47,001 nucleotides of DNA from assembly GCA_012797775.1 (NCBI GenBank), contig JAAZOM010000003.1:1-47001 (forward strand), given 5' to 3'. The position numbers and the translations under genes were made by a program. Each line of letters starts with the position of its first letter. Positions within the stretch are counted from its first letter, which is position 1. The notes below the pieces were generated by a model. The model was not told the DNA's origin. It saw only the letters and a list, made by a program, of their open reading frames with translations, and did not search any database. Source of the stretch: Candidatus Kuenenbacteria bacterium. GTDB lineage: Bacteria; Patescibacteriota; Patescibacteriia; UBA2196; GWA2-42-15. Positions 6,528 to 16,307 of the stretch are shown one piece after another.

Positions 6528-8357
6528 TTATCTTTTTAAAACAGCCAGATAGGCCTCTGGGGGTATATCCACCCGTCCAATGGTTTTCATTTTCTTTTTG
6601 CCCTTCTTCTGCTTTTCCAAAAGTTTTCTCTTGCGTGTCACATCGCCCCCATAAAGCTTGGCTGTCACATCCTTTCTCATGGCCGGTATTCTGGCCGAGG
6701 CAATAATTTTACCCCCGGCATTCTTGCCTAGGCCCTGATAACCTAGACAAGCCTGAATTTTCACTTCAAACATCTGTCTCGGCAGAATATCTTTCAGGCT
6801 CTCAACCACCCTTTTGCCAGCCTGATAGGCCTGGTCTTTATAAACTATGGTCGCCAAGGCCTCTACTGGCTCGTCGGCTACCAAAATATCTAATTTTTCC
6901 ACCTCAGCTCGCTTGTAACCGATTAATTCATAATTCAAAGTGGCATAGCCCCGGCTAACACTTTTAAGTTTATCATAAAAATCAACTAAAATAGAACTTA
7001 GCGGCAATTCATAGTGCAAGATAATAGAATCTGCTGAAAAATATTCGGTATTTTTATATTCACCCCTTTTCTCTTCCACCAAATTCATAATAGATCCCAA
7101 ATATTCTTTTGGCGCCACAATGTCGGCTTTGACCCATGGTTCCTCAATATGGTCAATTTGTTCTTCGTTCTTTAGCTCTTGCGGAGAGTGTATCATTTTA
7201 AATTTCTCCGGCTCTCTGGCATTAAAAATTTTATAAGCAACCGACGGCACCGTCACTATTAAGTCCAAATCATATTCTCTTTTTAATCTCTCCTGAATAA
7301 TTTCCAAGTGCAACAACCCCAAAAACCCGCACCGAAAACCAAAACCCAGAGCCGGGCTAGATTCTGGCTCAAAAGATAAAGAGGCATCGGTTAATTTCAA
7401 TTTATTTAAAGATTCGCGCAGATGTTGGTAGTCACTACCTTCTTTGCAGAAAATACCAGCGAAAACCATCGGCTTTACTTCTCTGTAACCGGGCAATGAT
7501 AATTTCTTATAATCTCGCATTTCTTCTTCAAAATAAGTAATTGTATCACCCACCTTGCAGTCCTCTATTTTCTTCAAACCAGTGGCTACATAGCCGATTT
7601 CCCCTGCTTTTAATTTGTCGCTCTTTTTCATTTCCGGATAGAAAAAACCAACTTCCACCACCTCACTCTTTGAGGAGCTCCCTATAAAATAAACCTGATC
7701 TCCAGTCTTCATTTCTCCGTTAACCAATCTCACATAAGCCAACACCCCTTTATAGTCATCAAATTTTGAATCAAAAATCAAGGCTTGCAACTTTTTATTG
7801 CCGTCACCTTTTGGCTCGGGTATTCTTTCCACTACCGCCTCCAATATTTTCTCCACCCCCTGCCCGGTCTTGGCCGAGACCAATAAAATTTCTTCTTTCG
7901 GGCAGCCCAAGAGTTCTACTATCTCTTTGGTTCTCCTCTCTATATCTGCCGCGGGCAAATCAATTTTATTAAGGATTGGAATTATCTCCAGCCCCTGATC
8001 GAGCGCCAAGTACAGATTGGCCAAAGTTTGTGCCTGTATACCCTGCGTTGCGTCTATCACCAATAGCGCTCCTTCGACCGCCGCCAAAGACCTAGAAACT
8101 TCATAAGTAAAATCCACGTGACCGGGCGTATCTATTAAATTCAAAAGGTATTCCTGATTATTATGCCGATAAAACATTCTGACCGGGGTCAATTTTATAG
8201 TAATTCCTCTTTCTCTTTCCAATTCCATTTGGTCCAAAATTTGCTCTTTCATTTTTCTTTTTTCCACCGTATGGGTCAACTCCAAAAGGCGATCAGCCAA
8301 AGTAGACTTACCGTGATCGATGTGTGCAATGATACAAAAATTTCTAATGTGTTTCAT
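6528..8357 (-). CDS. lepA: elongation factor 4 (LepA), ribosome back-translocating GTPase
   Basis: A 609-residue translational GTPase with G1 AHIDHGKSTL, G3 DTPGHVDF, G4 NKIDLP, the EF-G-like domains II, III and V and the LepA-specific C-terminal domain ending GRVDIPPEAYLAVLKR. Length equals the family norm. The C-terminal NAGGKIIASARIPAMRKDV region, which contacts the A/P tRNA, is intact. LepA promotes ribosome assembly or back-translocation under stress. It follows murJ by 5 bp and is probably co-transcribed with it. Confidence 0.96.
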   Translation of the reverse strand: MKHIRNFCIIAHIDHGKSTLADRLLELTHTVEKRKMKEQILDQMELERERGITIKLTPVRMFYRHNNQEYLLNLIDTPGHVDFTYEVSRSLAAVEGALLVIDATQGIQAQTLANLYLALDQGLEIIPILNKIDLPAADIERRTKEIVELLGCPKEEILLVSAKTGQGVEKILEAVVERIPEPKGDGNKKLQALIFDSKFDDYKGVLAYVRLVNGEMKTGDQVYFIGSSSKSEVVEVGFFYPEMKKSDKLKAGEIGYVATGLKKIEDCKVGDTITYFEEEMRDYKKLSLPGYREVKPMVFAGIFCKEGSDYQHLRESLNKLKLTDASLSFEPESSPALGFGFRCGFLGLLHLEIIQERLKREYDLDLIVTVPSVAYKIFNAREPEKFKMIHSPQELKNEEQIDHIEEPWVKADIVAPKEYLGSIMNLVEEKRGEYKNTEYFSADSIILHYELPLSSILVDFYDKLKSVSRGYATLNYELIGYKRAEVEKLDILVADEPVEALATIVYKDQAYQAGKRVVESLKDILPRQMFEVKIQACLGYQGLGKNAGGKIIASARIPAMRKDVTAKLYGGDVTRKRKLLEKQKKGKKKMKTIGRVDIPPEAYLAVLKR

Positions 8358-8362
8358 AAAAA

Positions 8363-10063
8363 CTAATGCCTATCTTTGTTTATTTTTATAAATAAATAAT
8401 TTTTAATGTCCCTTACTTCCTCGCTTCCTATAGCCGCGCTAACTCCCAAATAAACAACAATACCGCCGGCGCAAGCCGCCAAAAATTGGGTCATTATCCC
8501 CCAAAAAGTACGCATATCCACCATGCTGGCTACCCCATATTTTATCAACTGTATAAATATTAAAGCCCCCAAAGCAGAAATGCAAATTTTTATGGTGGAA
8601 ATCATTATTTTCTTCTCCTGTAAATTTCCGACCTTGTGGCGCAGTATCACCGCCAAAAAGACAAAATTAAAAATACTAGAAAGAGAAAGCGCCAAGGCCA
8701 GACCAGCTACGCCCATTATCGGTGCCAAGATAATAGAAATAATAATATTCAATCCCATTGACAATAAACCAACCAAAACTGGGATCTTGGTATTTTGAAA
8801 AGCATAAAAAGCTCTGGCCAAAAGAGGCACCAGCCCTTGGGCAAAAAGCGAAACAGAAAAATAGCCGAGAGACTCGGCAGTTAGTATTGTATCCTCCCAA
8901 TCAAAAGAGCCTGAGCCCAAAATTAATCTCACCAATTGCGCCCTTAGGGCTATCATAAAAACAGAAATCGGCACCATGAGATAAATAATCCTTCTGGCCG
9001 TCAAGGACAACTGCTCCACAAATTGTTTTTTGTTCTTCAGTGCGAAACTCTCACTCAATACTGGGAAGGTGGCAATTGCCAAAGACACAGCAAAAATACT
9101 GATTGGTACGCTACCCAGATTGAAAGCCAAATTAAAAACTGCCAATGAGCCGGAAATCAGACCGGAGGCGATCACCGTAATAATCAGCTGATTTATCTGA
9201 TTGGCGGCGAGGCCGATCGTCCTTGGTAGCATCAACTCTCCGACCTGACGTACTGCTTTATTTTTCCAAGCGATTATTGCCCGCCAATGAAAACCGATTT
9301 GCCTAGCTGTCGGGTATTGTACTAGTAAATGCAATAATGCCCCGAAAACCACACCCCAAGCCAAACCGCGCTCGCCCCAAATGTCCACCAAAAATATCGC
9401 CCCCAAAATAATTCCCAAATTATAAACAACCGGAGCCATGGCAAATGTTAAAAATCTTTTTGAGGCCTGCAAAATCCCCCCGAAAACATTACTTATTCCA
9501 AAAAATAAAATACTAATTAACATTATTCTAGTCAGCTCTATAGTGAGCTGGGCTTTCTCATTATTAAAACCGGGCGTGATCAGCTCAACAAATTGGGGTG
9601 CCAAAACCCAGACTATTGTCCCAAAAATTGTTAATACTAAAGTAATAATATTGATAATCGAGGCAGACAAATCCCAATGGCTAAAACCATTGCCATTTTC
9701 CAAAGCAACCTTATGCGCTGGCGTGCCAGTCGGTAGGGCTATCTCATCATCCAGCTGCTCTATTATTGGCTCAGCTTGACCATCATCTCTGGCAGCCTTT
9801 TCTTTTTTGGCTTTTAGTTCTATGAAAACAGGGATAAAGGCCGCTGATAATGCCCCCAAAACCAAAGTATTAAAAATCAAATCCGGCAGTTTAAAGGCCG
9901 CATAATAAGCATCCAAAGTATCGCCCGCCCCAAATCTGCTTGCCAAAATCCTGTCCCGTAAAAGCCCCAAAATCTTGCTCAAAATAGAAAAAATCGCTAT
10001 CACAATAGCGCTGCCAGTGGTTGTGCCATTCAGCTTTTTGAATAATTTTTTTATGAATTCCAT
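8363..10063 (-). CDS. murJ: lipid II flippase MurJ (MviN family)
   Basis: A 566-residue protein with about 14 membrane spans. It begins MEFIKKLFKKLNG and has the family start SILSKILGLLRDRILASRFG with a basic motif after TM1, plus repeated MurJ signatures (LPDLIFNTLVLGALSAAFIP and LLARAFYAFQNTKIPV). MurJ flips lipid II across the membrane for peptidoglycan synthesis. ATG at 10063 is preferred; a TTG 36 bp upstream is also open. Between TM2 and TM3 there is an unusually long charged loop (KAKKEKAARDDGQAEPIIEQ and onward). Confidence 0.93.
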   Translation of the reverse strand: MEFIKKLFKKLNGTTTGSAIVIAIFSILSKILGLLRDRILASRFGAGDTLDAYYAAFKLPDLIFNTLVLGALSAAFIPVFIELKAKKEKAARDDGQAEPIIEQLDDEIALPTGTPAHKVALENGNGFSHWDLSASIINIITLVLTIFGTIVWVLAPQFVELITPGFNNEKAQLTIELTRIMLISILFFGISNVFGGILQASKRFLTFAMAPVVYNLGIILGAIFLVDIWGERGLAWGVVFGALLHLLVQYPTARQIGFHWRAIIAWKNKAVRQVGELMLPRTIGLAANQINQLIITVIASGLISGSLAVFNLAFNLGSVPISIFAVSLAIATFPVLSESFALKNKKQFVEQLSLTARRIIYLMVPISVFMIALRAQLVRLILGSGSFDWEDTILTAESLGYFSVSLFAQGLVPLLARAFYAFQNTKIPVLVGLLSMGLNIIISIILAPIMGVAGLALALSLSSIFNFVFLAVILRHKVGNLQEKKIMISTIKICISALGALIFIQLIKYGVASMVDMRTFWGIMTQFLAACAGGIVVYLGVSAAIGSEEVRDIKNYLFIKINKDRH

Positions 10064-10087
10064 TGATAGTAATTTATCATTTTTCTT

Positions 10088-10114
10088 GATTTTTGGCAAA
10101 AATTGCCAAAAATC
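10088..10114. repeat. perfect inverted repeat between murJ and the divergent orphan gene
   Basis: 12-bp arms (GATTTTTGGCAA and its complement) around a 3-nt centre, 24 bp upstream of the murJ ATG. It could be an operator shared by the divergent genes. It lacks the T-tail of an ordinary terminator on the murJ-leader side. Confidence 0.5.
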
Positions 10115-10139
10115 AGCTTTTAAGGGCTGAACAAAAAAA

Positions 10140-10168
10140 TTGACAAAACATAACTGAAAGAGTAATTT
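10140..10168 (+). promoter_or_regulatory. sigma-70-type promoter
   Basis: TTGACA at 10140-10145, a 17-bp spacer and TAATTT at 10163-10168, about 50 bp before the ATG of the basic orphan gene at 10221. Confidence 0.6.
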
Positions 10169-10220
10169 TCAAATAGAATTCAAAATAAAAAATGTACCTC
10201 TCCAACCAAAGGAGGCTTTT

Positions 10221-10484
10221 ATGAGGGGTAGAGATCGAAAACAAAAGCACAAAAGCCTGGCCGTGCTGCACGCCAAAGCGCGTAAACGCGCCAATCGCAA
10301 AGCTCGTCTCGCTCGCTGGAAAATTGAAGCCGCCGCTCTGGGCATCACTCTGCAAACCCTTCAGTTCAAAAAATGGATGGAGGTGCAAGAAATCCTCGAA
10401 GAAACCCGCCGAGCCACGTTACTGGCCGAGCAAAGAGCCTTGCGGGAAATGGAAAAATGGCGCAGAAGATGGGGCGGCTACTAA
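10221..10484 (+). CDS. small Arg-rich orphan protein with strong SD
   Basis: An 87-residue highly basic, probably helical protein (RGRDRKQKHKSL at the start, WRRRWGGY at the end), rich in Ala, Arg, Lys and Glu. Charge and composition suggest nucleic-acid or ribosome binding, but no family is recognised. It is one of few plus-strand genes. A canonical promoter, the SD AAAGGAGG 6 bp before ATG and an intrinsic terminator make a self-contained unit. The coding region looks richer in G+C than its surroundings. Confidence 0.75.
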   Translation: MRGRDRKQKHKSLAVLHAKARKRANRKARLARWKIEAAALGITLQTLQFKKWMEVQEILEETRRATLLAEQRALREMEKWRRRWGGY

Positions 10485-10511
10485 TAAACACCAACCTCCC
10501 CACGCCGCCTC

Positions 10512-10550
10512 AAAAGATCCGGTCTTGCCCGACGGATCTTTTTTTATTTT
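10512..10550 (+). terminator. intrinsic terminator of the basic orphan gene
   Basis: Hairpin AAAAGATCCG / CGGATCTTTT followed by a long T-run on the plus strand, 28 bp after the stop codon. Confidence 0.85.
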
Positions 10551-10575
10551 AAAAATTAATAAAATTTTATTAATG

Positions 10576-10605
10576 ATAAATAGCTGGCTTTTGCCAGCTA
10601 TTTAT
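10576..10605 (-). terminator. intrinsic terminator of pyrG
   Basis: A perfect 13-bp stem (ATAAATAGCTGGC with its complement, TTTT/AAAA loop) 18 bp downstream of the pyrG stop codon, with an A/T-rich tail. Confidence 0.75.
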
Positions 10606-10622
10606 TTTAAATATCTTATCTC

Positions 10623-12245
10623 TTATTTTTTCTGCTTTATCGCCGCCTTTATAAAATCTCGAAACAATGGGTGGGCATTTAGTGGTCGCGACTTAAACTC
10701 CGGATGGAATTGCACACCGAGCATCCAAAGATGATTTTTTATCTCTGCTATTTCTACCAATTTGTTGTTTGGGGATGTCCCAGAAATCTCAAAACCTTTT
10801 TCTTCAAGCAACTTTCTGTATTTATTATTAAATTCATAACGGTGGCGGTGCCTTTCGGATATCAAATTTTTACCATAAGCCCGATAGGCCAAAGTACCCT
10901 TCTTTATCTTACAGGGCCAGGCGCCGAGTCTCATGCTCGCCCCATAATCACTAGCTTCCATATTCTTTTTTTGCTCATCCATAATATGAATCACCGGGTG
11001 CTTGACTTTTTGGTCGAACTCCTCACTGTTTACCTCTTTGGTGCTCAAAACATATCTGGCAAAATCAATCGTCATGATCTGCATACCAAGACACAGCCCA
11101 AAATATGGTATCCCCCTCTCTCTGGCATATTTTGCAGCCAAAATTTTTCCTTCTATCCCCCGCTGGCCAAAACCGCCAGGCACCAAAATACCATCAGCTT
11201 TTTTTAGTATCCCCCATTCTTTTTTATTATTTTCTTCCAGCTTTTCAGAATCCACCGCTACTATCTTTATACTTGTATTGTTGGCATAAGCCGCCGCCTT
11301 CAGAGCTTCGTCGACCGAGATATAAGCATCTCCATGAGCCGTATATTTGCCCACCTTGGCGATCACCACTGCCTTGCCGTTACTCGCTTTGATTTTCTTT
11401 ATTAGGTTTTGCCACTGGCGCAGATTGGGCTTTCTTTCTTTTGCCCCAAACTTCTTGAAGATAATGCCGGAAACATTTGATTTGGCAAAATTCAAAGGTA
11501 CCTCATAAATACTGGAAATCGTCGGTGCTGGGATCACCGCCTTTTCGTCAATATCACAAAACATAGCGATCTTATCGAGTAAATCCTTGGGGATCGGATA
11601 ATCAGATCTGGCCAAAATCATATCCGGATGTATGCCTCTTTTTTCCAACTCTTTCACAGACATTTGAGTGGGTTTTGTTTTGAGCTCTTTTGATGTGGCC
11701 AAAAATGGCAAAAGTGTCAGATGGATAAACATCACATTCTGATCACCCATCTCATGATGAAATTGCCTCGCCGCCTCTAAATAGGGCTCCCCCTCGATAT
11801 CTCCGACTGTTCCGCCTATCTCTATCATCAAAAAATCAGCCTTTGAACTCTTGGCCGCTGCTTTGATAAAATCTTTTATTTTATTGGTGATATGGGGTAC
11901 CACCTGCACTGTTTTTCCCAAATATTCTCCCTTCCTCTCCTTTTCTAGTATCTCCTGATATATTTGCCCGGAAGTCAAATTTGAATGTCTAGACAGGGGC
12001 ACATCGATAAATCTCTCATAATGACCAAGGTCTAAGTCTGCTTCATAGCCATCATCGGTCACAAAAACCTCCCCGTGCTGAAAAGGGCTCATTGTGCCCG
12101 GGTCAGGATTGAGATATGGATCCATCTTGATAGTCGAAACCTTGTAACCACAGGCTTTCAAAATAGCCCCGATTGAGGCCGAGGCTATCCCCTTGCCCAA
12201 ACCAGAACAAACCCCGCCAGTCACAAAAATAAACTTCGTATTCAT
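10623..12245 (-). CDS. pyrG: CTP synthase (glutamine hydrolysing)
   Basis: A 540-residue enzyme converting UTP to CTP with glutamine. The N-terminal synthetase domain begins with VTGGVCSGLGKGIASASIG (ATP loop) and has KMDPYLNPDPGTMSPFQHGE. The C-terminal class I amidotransferase has the catalytic Cys in FGLCLGMQ and the His-Glu pair in GVQFHPEF. Length matches the family. The gene follows rplI by 5 bp, so the two are probably co-transcribed, and it ends at a strong hairpin. Confidence 0.97.
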   Translation of the reverse strand: MNTKFIFVTGGVCSGLGKGIASASIGAILKACGYKVSTIKMDPYLNPDPGTMSPFQHGEVFVTDDGYEADLDLGHYERFIDVPLSRHSNLTSGQIYQEILEKERKGEYLGKTVQVVPHITNKIKDFIKAAAKSSKADFLMIEIGGTVGDIEGEPYLEAARQFHHEMGDQNVMFIHLTLLPFLATSKELKTKPTQMSVKELEKRGIHPDMILARSDYPIPKDLLDKIAMFCDIDEKAVIPAPTISSIYEVPLNFAKSNVSGIIFKKFGAKERKPNLRQWQNLIKKIKASNGKAVVIAKVGKYTAHGDAYISVDEALKAAAYANNTSIKIVAVDSEKLEENNKKEWGILKKADGILVPGGFGQRGIEGKILAAKYARERGIPYFGLCLGMQIMTIDFARYVLSTKEVNSEEFDQKVKHPVIHIMDEQKKNMEASDYGASMRLGAWPCKIKKGTLAYRAYGKNLISERHRHRYEFNNKYRKLLEEKGFEISGTSPNNKLVEIAEIKNHLWMLGVQFHPEFKSRPLNAHPLFRDFIKAAIKQKK

Positions 12246-12250
12246 AAAAA

Positions 12251-12700
12251 TTATTCTAATGGTATTATTTTTATAACAATATTAGCGCTCGAGCCGTGAG
12301 CCAAGTCTATCGTCACGGCTTGTTCACCAATTTCTTTTATATGTTTTTGGATTTTTATACTTTTTTCTGGCACTATTATATTTCTTTGGTGCTTTAACTC
12401 GCCAGCAATATCTTTTTCCGAAATTCCTGCAAAAAGTTTGCCCCCTTGGGCCGCCTTAGCCTTGATTTCTAATTTCAACCCCTGCAACCGCACAGCCAAA
12501 TTTTGATCTTGGCTCAATTTATCTTTCTTTTCTTTCTCCATCTTGGCTAATTTGGTTTTTAATTCTGCCAGTTTGTCGGCAGTTGCCATTACGGCCAATT
12601 TTTGCGGTACCAAAAAATTTACGGCATAGCCATCAGAAACATTGCGCACCTCGCCAGCCTTGCCCAAAGTCTTTATGTCTTTCAATAAAATTACCTGCAT
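12251..12700 (-). CDS. rplI: 50S ribosomal protein L9
   Basis: A 149-residue protein starting MQVILLKDIKTLGKAGEV, with the N-terminal L9 signature GYAVNFLVPQKLAVMAT, a long lysine-rich connecting helix and a C-terminal rRNA-binding domain. The ATG at 12700 is chosen because the classical L9 N-terminus begins there. L9 restrains mRNA slippage at the base of the L1 stalk. Its presence is of taxonomic interest, since some Patescibacteria lineages lack it. Confidence 0.94.
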   Translation of the reverse strand: MQVILLKDIKTLGKAGEVRNVSDGYAVNFLVPQKLAVMATADKLAELKTKLAKMEKEKKDKLSQDQNLAVRLQGLKLEIKAKAAQGGKLFAGISEKDIAGELKHQRNIIVPEKSIKIQKHIKEIGEQAVTIDLAHGSSANIVIKIIPLE

Positions 12701-12801
12701 TTTAACAAAAATCAAAAATCAATCAACGAAACTCAATATTGGAATAATTAGGTTAATTAGAATAATTTAATTATCTCCTACCACCCTACCTACCTATAAT
12801 C

Positions 12802-14121
12802 CTACTTCCCTTCCAGCAAAAATTTGATTGCCCGATCAAGCTGTGGGTCCTTGCCATCATTAAAATCTTGCGAGGTTAATTCTACTTTGATATCCGGTTC
12901 TATGCCCTCCTTGTCTATCGTTCTTCCCTTGGGTGTCAGCCAACGGGCAATTGTTATTTTTATCGCTGAACCATCGTCTAGATTTTCCAGCTCCTGGACC
13001 GAGCCCTTGCCAAAAGTTTTTTCTCCAACGAGGGTCGCCAATCCGTGATCCTGAAGTGCTCCGGCCACTATTTCCGAGCCCGAAGCTGAACCGCCGTTTA
13101 CCAAAACTACTGTTCTAAATTTATTCAAAACTGGCGCCTCAGAAGCCAGATGCATCTTCTTGTCATCGACGAATTTCTCGGTCACCACCACCTTGCCCTG
13201 ATCGACCCAAGCATTGGCCATCATGATGGCCGTGTCCAAGTAGCCCCCCGGGTTGCTCCTCAGATCCAAAATAAGCCCATCAGGATTATCTTTTCCCACC
13301 TCTACCATGATTTGCCGGAATCTCTCTTCGGTATCAGCATTAAAATTTGTCACCTTTACTAAATCTATTTTTTTGTCACCCAGTTCCGGATATTGTTCTG
13401 AGCTAAACCGCTGTAAACTAACACTGACAATCTTAATTACGTCTCTGACCACTGGAATATCAAGGATTTTGTTTTCCTTTTGGCGATATATCTTCAGGTT
13501 GACCGTTGTTCCTTTTTCGCCACGGATTCTATTGACTGCATCATTGATATCAATTTTCTCTGTTTTATACCCGTCAATCTCCATTATCACATCACCGGCC
13601 AACACACCGGCCTTTTCTGCCGGTGACTCTGGCAAGGGCGACACCACTGTCAAGACATCATGACGAATAGCAATCTCCGCTCCAATGCCCTCAAATCTAC
13701 CGGCCAGGCTTTCCTCAAAATCTGTGGCTGTTTTGGGCTCCATAAAACCAGAAAATGGATCGTCCAAGCTAGCTACCAAGCCAGCCATCGCCCCATACAT
13801 CAATTTTGTTTCTCCTACCGGTCGGTCAACATATTTTTCCTGGATTTTATTCCACACGTCCCAAAATAATTTAAAATTTACGTCCTTGCCGAGAAATGGT
13901 GGGGTTTCGGCATCCTTGCCTTTGACCTCACCATAATTAAAATCCTCAACCCCGCCGCTATTGGTGATTTGTACTTTGCTTTCTTTTTTACCCAAAGCAA
14001 AACCACCGGCAAAAACTACTATCAAAACTGCAGCTAGAATATAAAAATTAAGACTTTTACTAAAAAATTTACCACTTTTTTTGATCGCGCCACTATCGGC
14101 CGTATTTTCTGGTGTTATCAT
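12802..14121 (-). CDS. carboxy-terminal processing peptidase (S41 family, CtpA-like)
   Basis: A 439-residue membrane-anchored protease: one N-terminal span (about 26-44), a PDZ domain (about 135-215, with SPAEKAGVLAGDVIMEIDG), then the S41 catalytic domain. The catalytic Ser (about 347) lies in GGSASGSE, the Lys (about 372) in TFGKGSVQ, and the substrate-loop block is GLILDLRSNPGGYL. Such proteases trim or degrade envelope proteins from their C-termini. An extended -10 promoter lies just upstream. Confidence 0.92.
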   Translation of the reverse strand: MITPENTADSGAIKKSGKFFSKSLNFYILAAVLIVVFAGGFALGKKESKVQITNSGGVEDFNYGEVKGKDAETPPFLGKDVNFKLFWDVWNKIQEKYVDRPVGETKLMYGAMAGLVASLDDPFSGFMEPKTATDFEESLAGRFEGIGAEIAIRHDVLTVVSPLPESPAEKAGVLAGDVIMEIDGYKTEKIDINDAVNRIRGEKGTTVNLKIYRQKENKILDIPVVRDVIKIVSVSLQRFSSEQYPELGDKKIDLVKVTNFNADTEERFRQIMVEVGKDNPDGLILDLRSNPGGYLDTAIMMANAWVDQGKVVVTEKFVDDKKMHLASEAPVLNKFRTVVLVNGGSASGSEIVAGALQDHGLATLVGEKTFGKGSVQELENLDDGSAIKITIARWLTPKGRTIDKEGIEPDIKVELTSQDFNDGKDPQLDRAIKFLLEGK

Positions 14122-14148
14122 AAATAAAAAAATAATTCTATTAGCTCC

Positions 14149-14188
14149 ATTATAACATATTCACTCTCAAAGCCAAATAGTGTATAAT
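14149..14188. promoter_or_regulatory. divergent promoter pair
   Basis: Minus strand: TGT-TATAAT (TATAAT at 14154-14149), an extended -10 for the S41 protease. Plus strand: TATAAT at 14183-14188, 29 bp before the ATG at 14217. Neither has a good -35. Confidence 0.5.
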
Positions 14189-14216
14189 AATCTTATCAAC
14201 AACTAAAAACAACCCT

Positions 14217-14537
14217 ATGCTCGACACCTCAAAAGATTTGCTTTTTATTGTTCTAGCCGCTTGCGCACTCGCTTTTACTATCTTTGCTTGTTGGCTTTTG
14301 TACTATTTTATTGCCATTATCAAAGATGTCTACAGCGTTACCAAGGGTATAAAGAAAAAGATAGACCTCCTGGACGACATCCTGAAAACTATCAAAGAAA
14401 AAATCAACAGCACAGCCAGCTATGTCGGTCTGATCTTCAATAGTGTCGAAAAAATAGTTGATTACTTCCAGCAAAAAAGACCTGGCGGCGAAAAGCCTTT
14501 CACCAAAAAATCCACCAAAAACAAAACCGAAGAATAA
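14217..14537 (+). CDS. membrane-anchored helical protein
   Basis: A 106-residue protein with one N-terminal membrane helix (about 8-34, LLFIVLAACALAFTIFACWL and onward), then a long amphipathic helix (KGIKKKIDLLDDILKTIKEK) and a Lys-rich tail (PFTKKSTKNKTEE). The layout resembles DUF948- or YtxH-like envelope proteins, but this is only an architectural match. The gene is divergent from the S41 protease and has its own strong terminator. Confidence 0.65.
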   Translation: MLDTSKDLLFIVLAACALAFTIFACWLLYYFIAIIKDVYSVTKGIKKKIDLLDDILKTIKEKINSTASYVGLIFNSVEKIVDYFQQKRPGGEKPFTKKSTKNKTEE

Positions 14538-14546
14538 TTACCATAC

Positions 14547-14580
14547 AAAAAACCGCCTTAATTTGCTAGGGCGGTTTTTT
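14547..14580 (+). terminator. intrinsic terminator
   Basis: An 11-bp stem (AAAAAACCGCC / GGCGGTTTTTT) 9 bp after the stop of the gene at 14217-14537. Confidence 0.88.
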
Positions 14581-14599
14581 AATATCCAAAATTCAATCT

Positions 14600-14736
14600 T
14601 TTCCCCTCCTCCCTGAGGAGGGGTGGCGAGCTCACGAGCCAGGGTGGTGGGGCAGTTGCACTAATAAGTTTTTTCTATACTCAAGTCACTGTAAGTCTCC
14701 CACCACCCCCTACCCCCTCCTCGAAGAGGAGGGGAA
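14600..14736. repeat. composite inverted repeat (REP/BIME-like or MITE-like), C/G-rich
   Basis: Two imperfectly inverted arms of about 40-50 bp face each other. Each carries a local hairpin: CCCCTCCT-5 nt-AGGAGGGG on the left, CCCCTCCTC-GAA-GAGGAGGGG on the right. Each also carries a G- or C-rich inner block (GGGTGGTGGGG versus its complement). The element fills the 258-bp gap between the terminator at 14580 and the sugar transferase gene. No coding potential is seen. Similar GGGGTGG-type intergenic repeats are widespread in environmental genomes. Confidence 0.7.
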
Positions 14737-14838
14737 ATAAAATCCCACTCAATTGCGTGACTACGGGCTTTAAAATATCAAGTACTTTTTTCTTTTCTTG
14801 CTTACTGCTTATCTCGCTTAACTTGCCTAATTAATTTC

Positions 14839-16233
14839 CTACGCCGCATCTTTCCCTCGGAGCACCACTATAGGGGTTTTGAATAAAATAATCACATCTT
14901 GCTTCAAACTCCAAGTCTCAATATATAGAGTATCCAGCTTTACCTCTGTCTCAAAATCGAGAGTCGACCGGCCAGACACCTGCGCCATGCCAGTGATCCC
15001 CGGCTTGATATTCAAAAGCTTTTTGTGGTGCTCTTCATATCTAGCCACCTCATTTGGCTCATGAGGGCGCGGGCCCACCAGACTCATTTTTCCGGTCAAA
15101 ACATTCCAAAAATTTGGCAACTCATCGAGGCTGGTTTTGCGCAAAAACTTGCCCACCCGGGTGATCCTCGGATCATATTTCATTTTGAAAAGCGGCCCGT
15201 CAGCCCTCTCGTTTTCCGTGACCAATTTCTCTTTCATCTTGTCTGCGCCGACCACCATTGACCGAAATTTATAAAGAGTAAATTTTTTGCCCTTGGCTCC
15301 GATTCGCTCTGCCTTGTAAAAAACCGGCCCCAGAGAATCCAATTTTATCAAAACAGTAATAATCAAAAACAAGGGCGAAAAAATGATCAAAAAGAATATT
15401 GCTCCGATAATATCAAAAATTCTCTTGGCTACCCGCCCCCAGCCGTCTAGAGGGGTTTTCTTTATCTCAATCAGAGGGATGCCATTGATCGTCTTGATAT
15501 CAATATTGGTTCTTCTGGCGCCAAGCAAATCAGCTGCGTATTTAAAATCTAGATGATATTTATTGGCTAAATTAATAAGCCCAATAACTTCTTCACGGCT
15601 CAAATTTGGATCCGCCTGGATGATCTCATCTACTTTTTCCTCGCTCGCCAATTCATCTACTTTTTTGGCTAGTTCGCCATTGGTACTTTTGGAACGATAA
15701 ATTATCTTGTATCCCAGCCCGGGATTGCGATAAAATTCGGCCGCCAAAATTTCACTGGTATTATCTGTCCCGACGAGTATCACCCGATGTACGCCGATCT
15801 CTTTGCGATAAAGCAGATGTTGTATGCCTCTGACGATAAGGTGTGCCAAGCTGATATAGATAATAGACAAAATCCAAGCCGCCAAAATAATAAAACGGGA
15901 AGTGAATAATTCCCGTGAAAAGAAAAAAATCAAAATCACTACCAGGGTACCAGTCGAACAAGCCAAAAATATCTTATTCAATAAATCAAAAACCTTCTTG
16001 CTCGGCCGCATAGAAAACAATCCAGCCAAAGCAAAAATGACGAGCCACAAAAAAGCAATCAAATAAACCCAGTGCATATAGGTAGACTGATTGAGAGCAA
16101 AGACCACCTCGCGCACATTTTCCGTATAAGTTTTGGAAAAACGGACCAGATAGGCTGACCAGCCAGCCAAAACTAAAAGCAAATAATCAATTGGCAGAAG
16201 TATCGAAGAAAACAATATTTCTGTTTTTTTCAT
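14839..16233 (-). CDS. polyprenyl-phosphate sugar phosphotransferase (WbaP/WcaJ type)
   Basis: A 464-residue protein with four or five N-terminal membrane helices (to about 135), a middle nucleotide-binding-like domain ([20 protein letters not shown]) and a C-terminal bacterial sugar transferase domain after a re-entrant helix. The transferase motifs are [26 protein letters not shown] and VGPRPHEP. The enzyme moves a sugar-1-phosphate onto undecaprenyl phosphate, the first step of surface polysaccharide or glycoprotein glycan assembly. No glycosyltransferases flank it here. Confidence 0.9.
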   Translation of the reverse strand: MKKTEILFSSILLPIDYLLLVLAGWSAYLVRFSKTYTENVREVVFALNQSTYMHWVYLIAFLWLVIFALAGLFSMRPSKKVFDLLNKIFLACSTGTLVVILIFFFSRELFTSRFIILAAWILSIIYISLAHLIVRGIQHLLYRKEIGVHRVILVGTDNTSEILAAEFYRNPGLGYKIIYRSKSTNGELAKKVDELASEEKVDEIIQADPNLSREEVIGLINLANKYHLDFKYAADLLGARRTNIDIKTINGIPLIEIKKTPLDGWGRVAKRIFDIIGAIFFLIIFSPLFLIITVLIKLDSLGPVFYKAERIGAKGKKFTLYKFRSMVVGADKMKEKLVTENERADGPLFKMKYDPRITRVGKFLRKTSLDELPNFWNVLTGKMSLVGPRPHEPNEVARYEEHHKKLLNIKPGITGMAQVSGRSTLDFETEVKLDTLYIETWSLKQDVIILFKTPIVVLRGKDAA

Positions 16234-16307
16234 AAAAAATAAAAGGATAGTTTAATTGTTTACCCTTCATTTGATATTTTATACCCTCTTTCTCACTCTG
16301 TAAATGA

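Noticed and set aside
10113-10388. 91-residue minus-strand ORF opposite the basic orphan gene
   Set aside because: It is antisense to a gene with promoter, SD and terminator on the plus strand and shows no domain or initiation signal.
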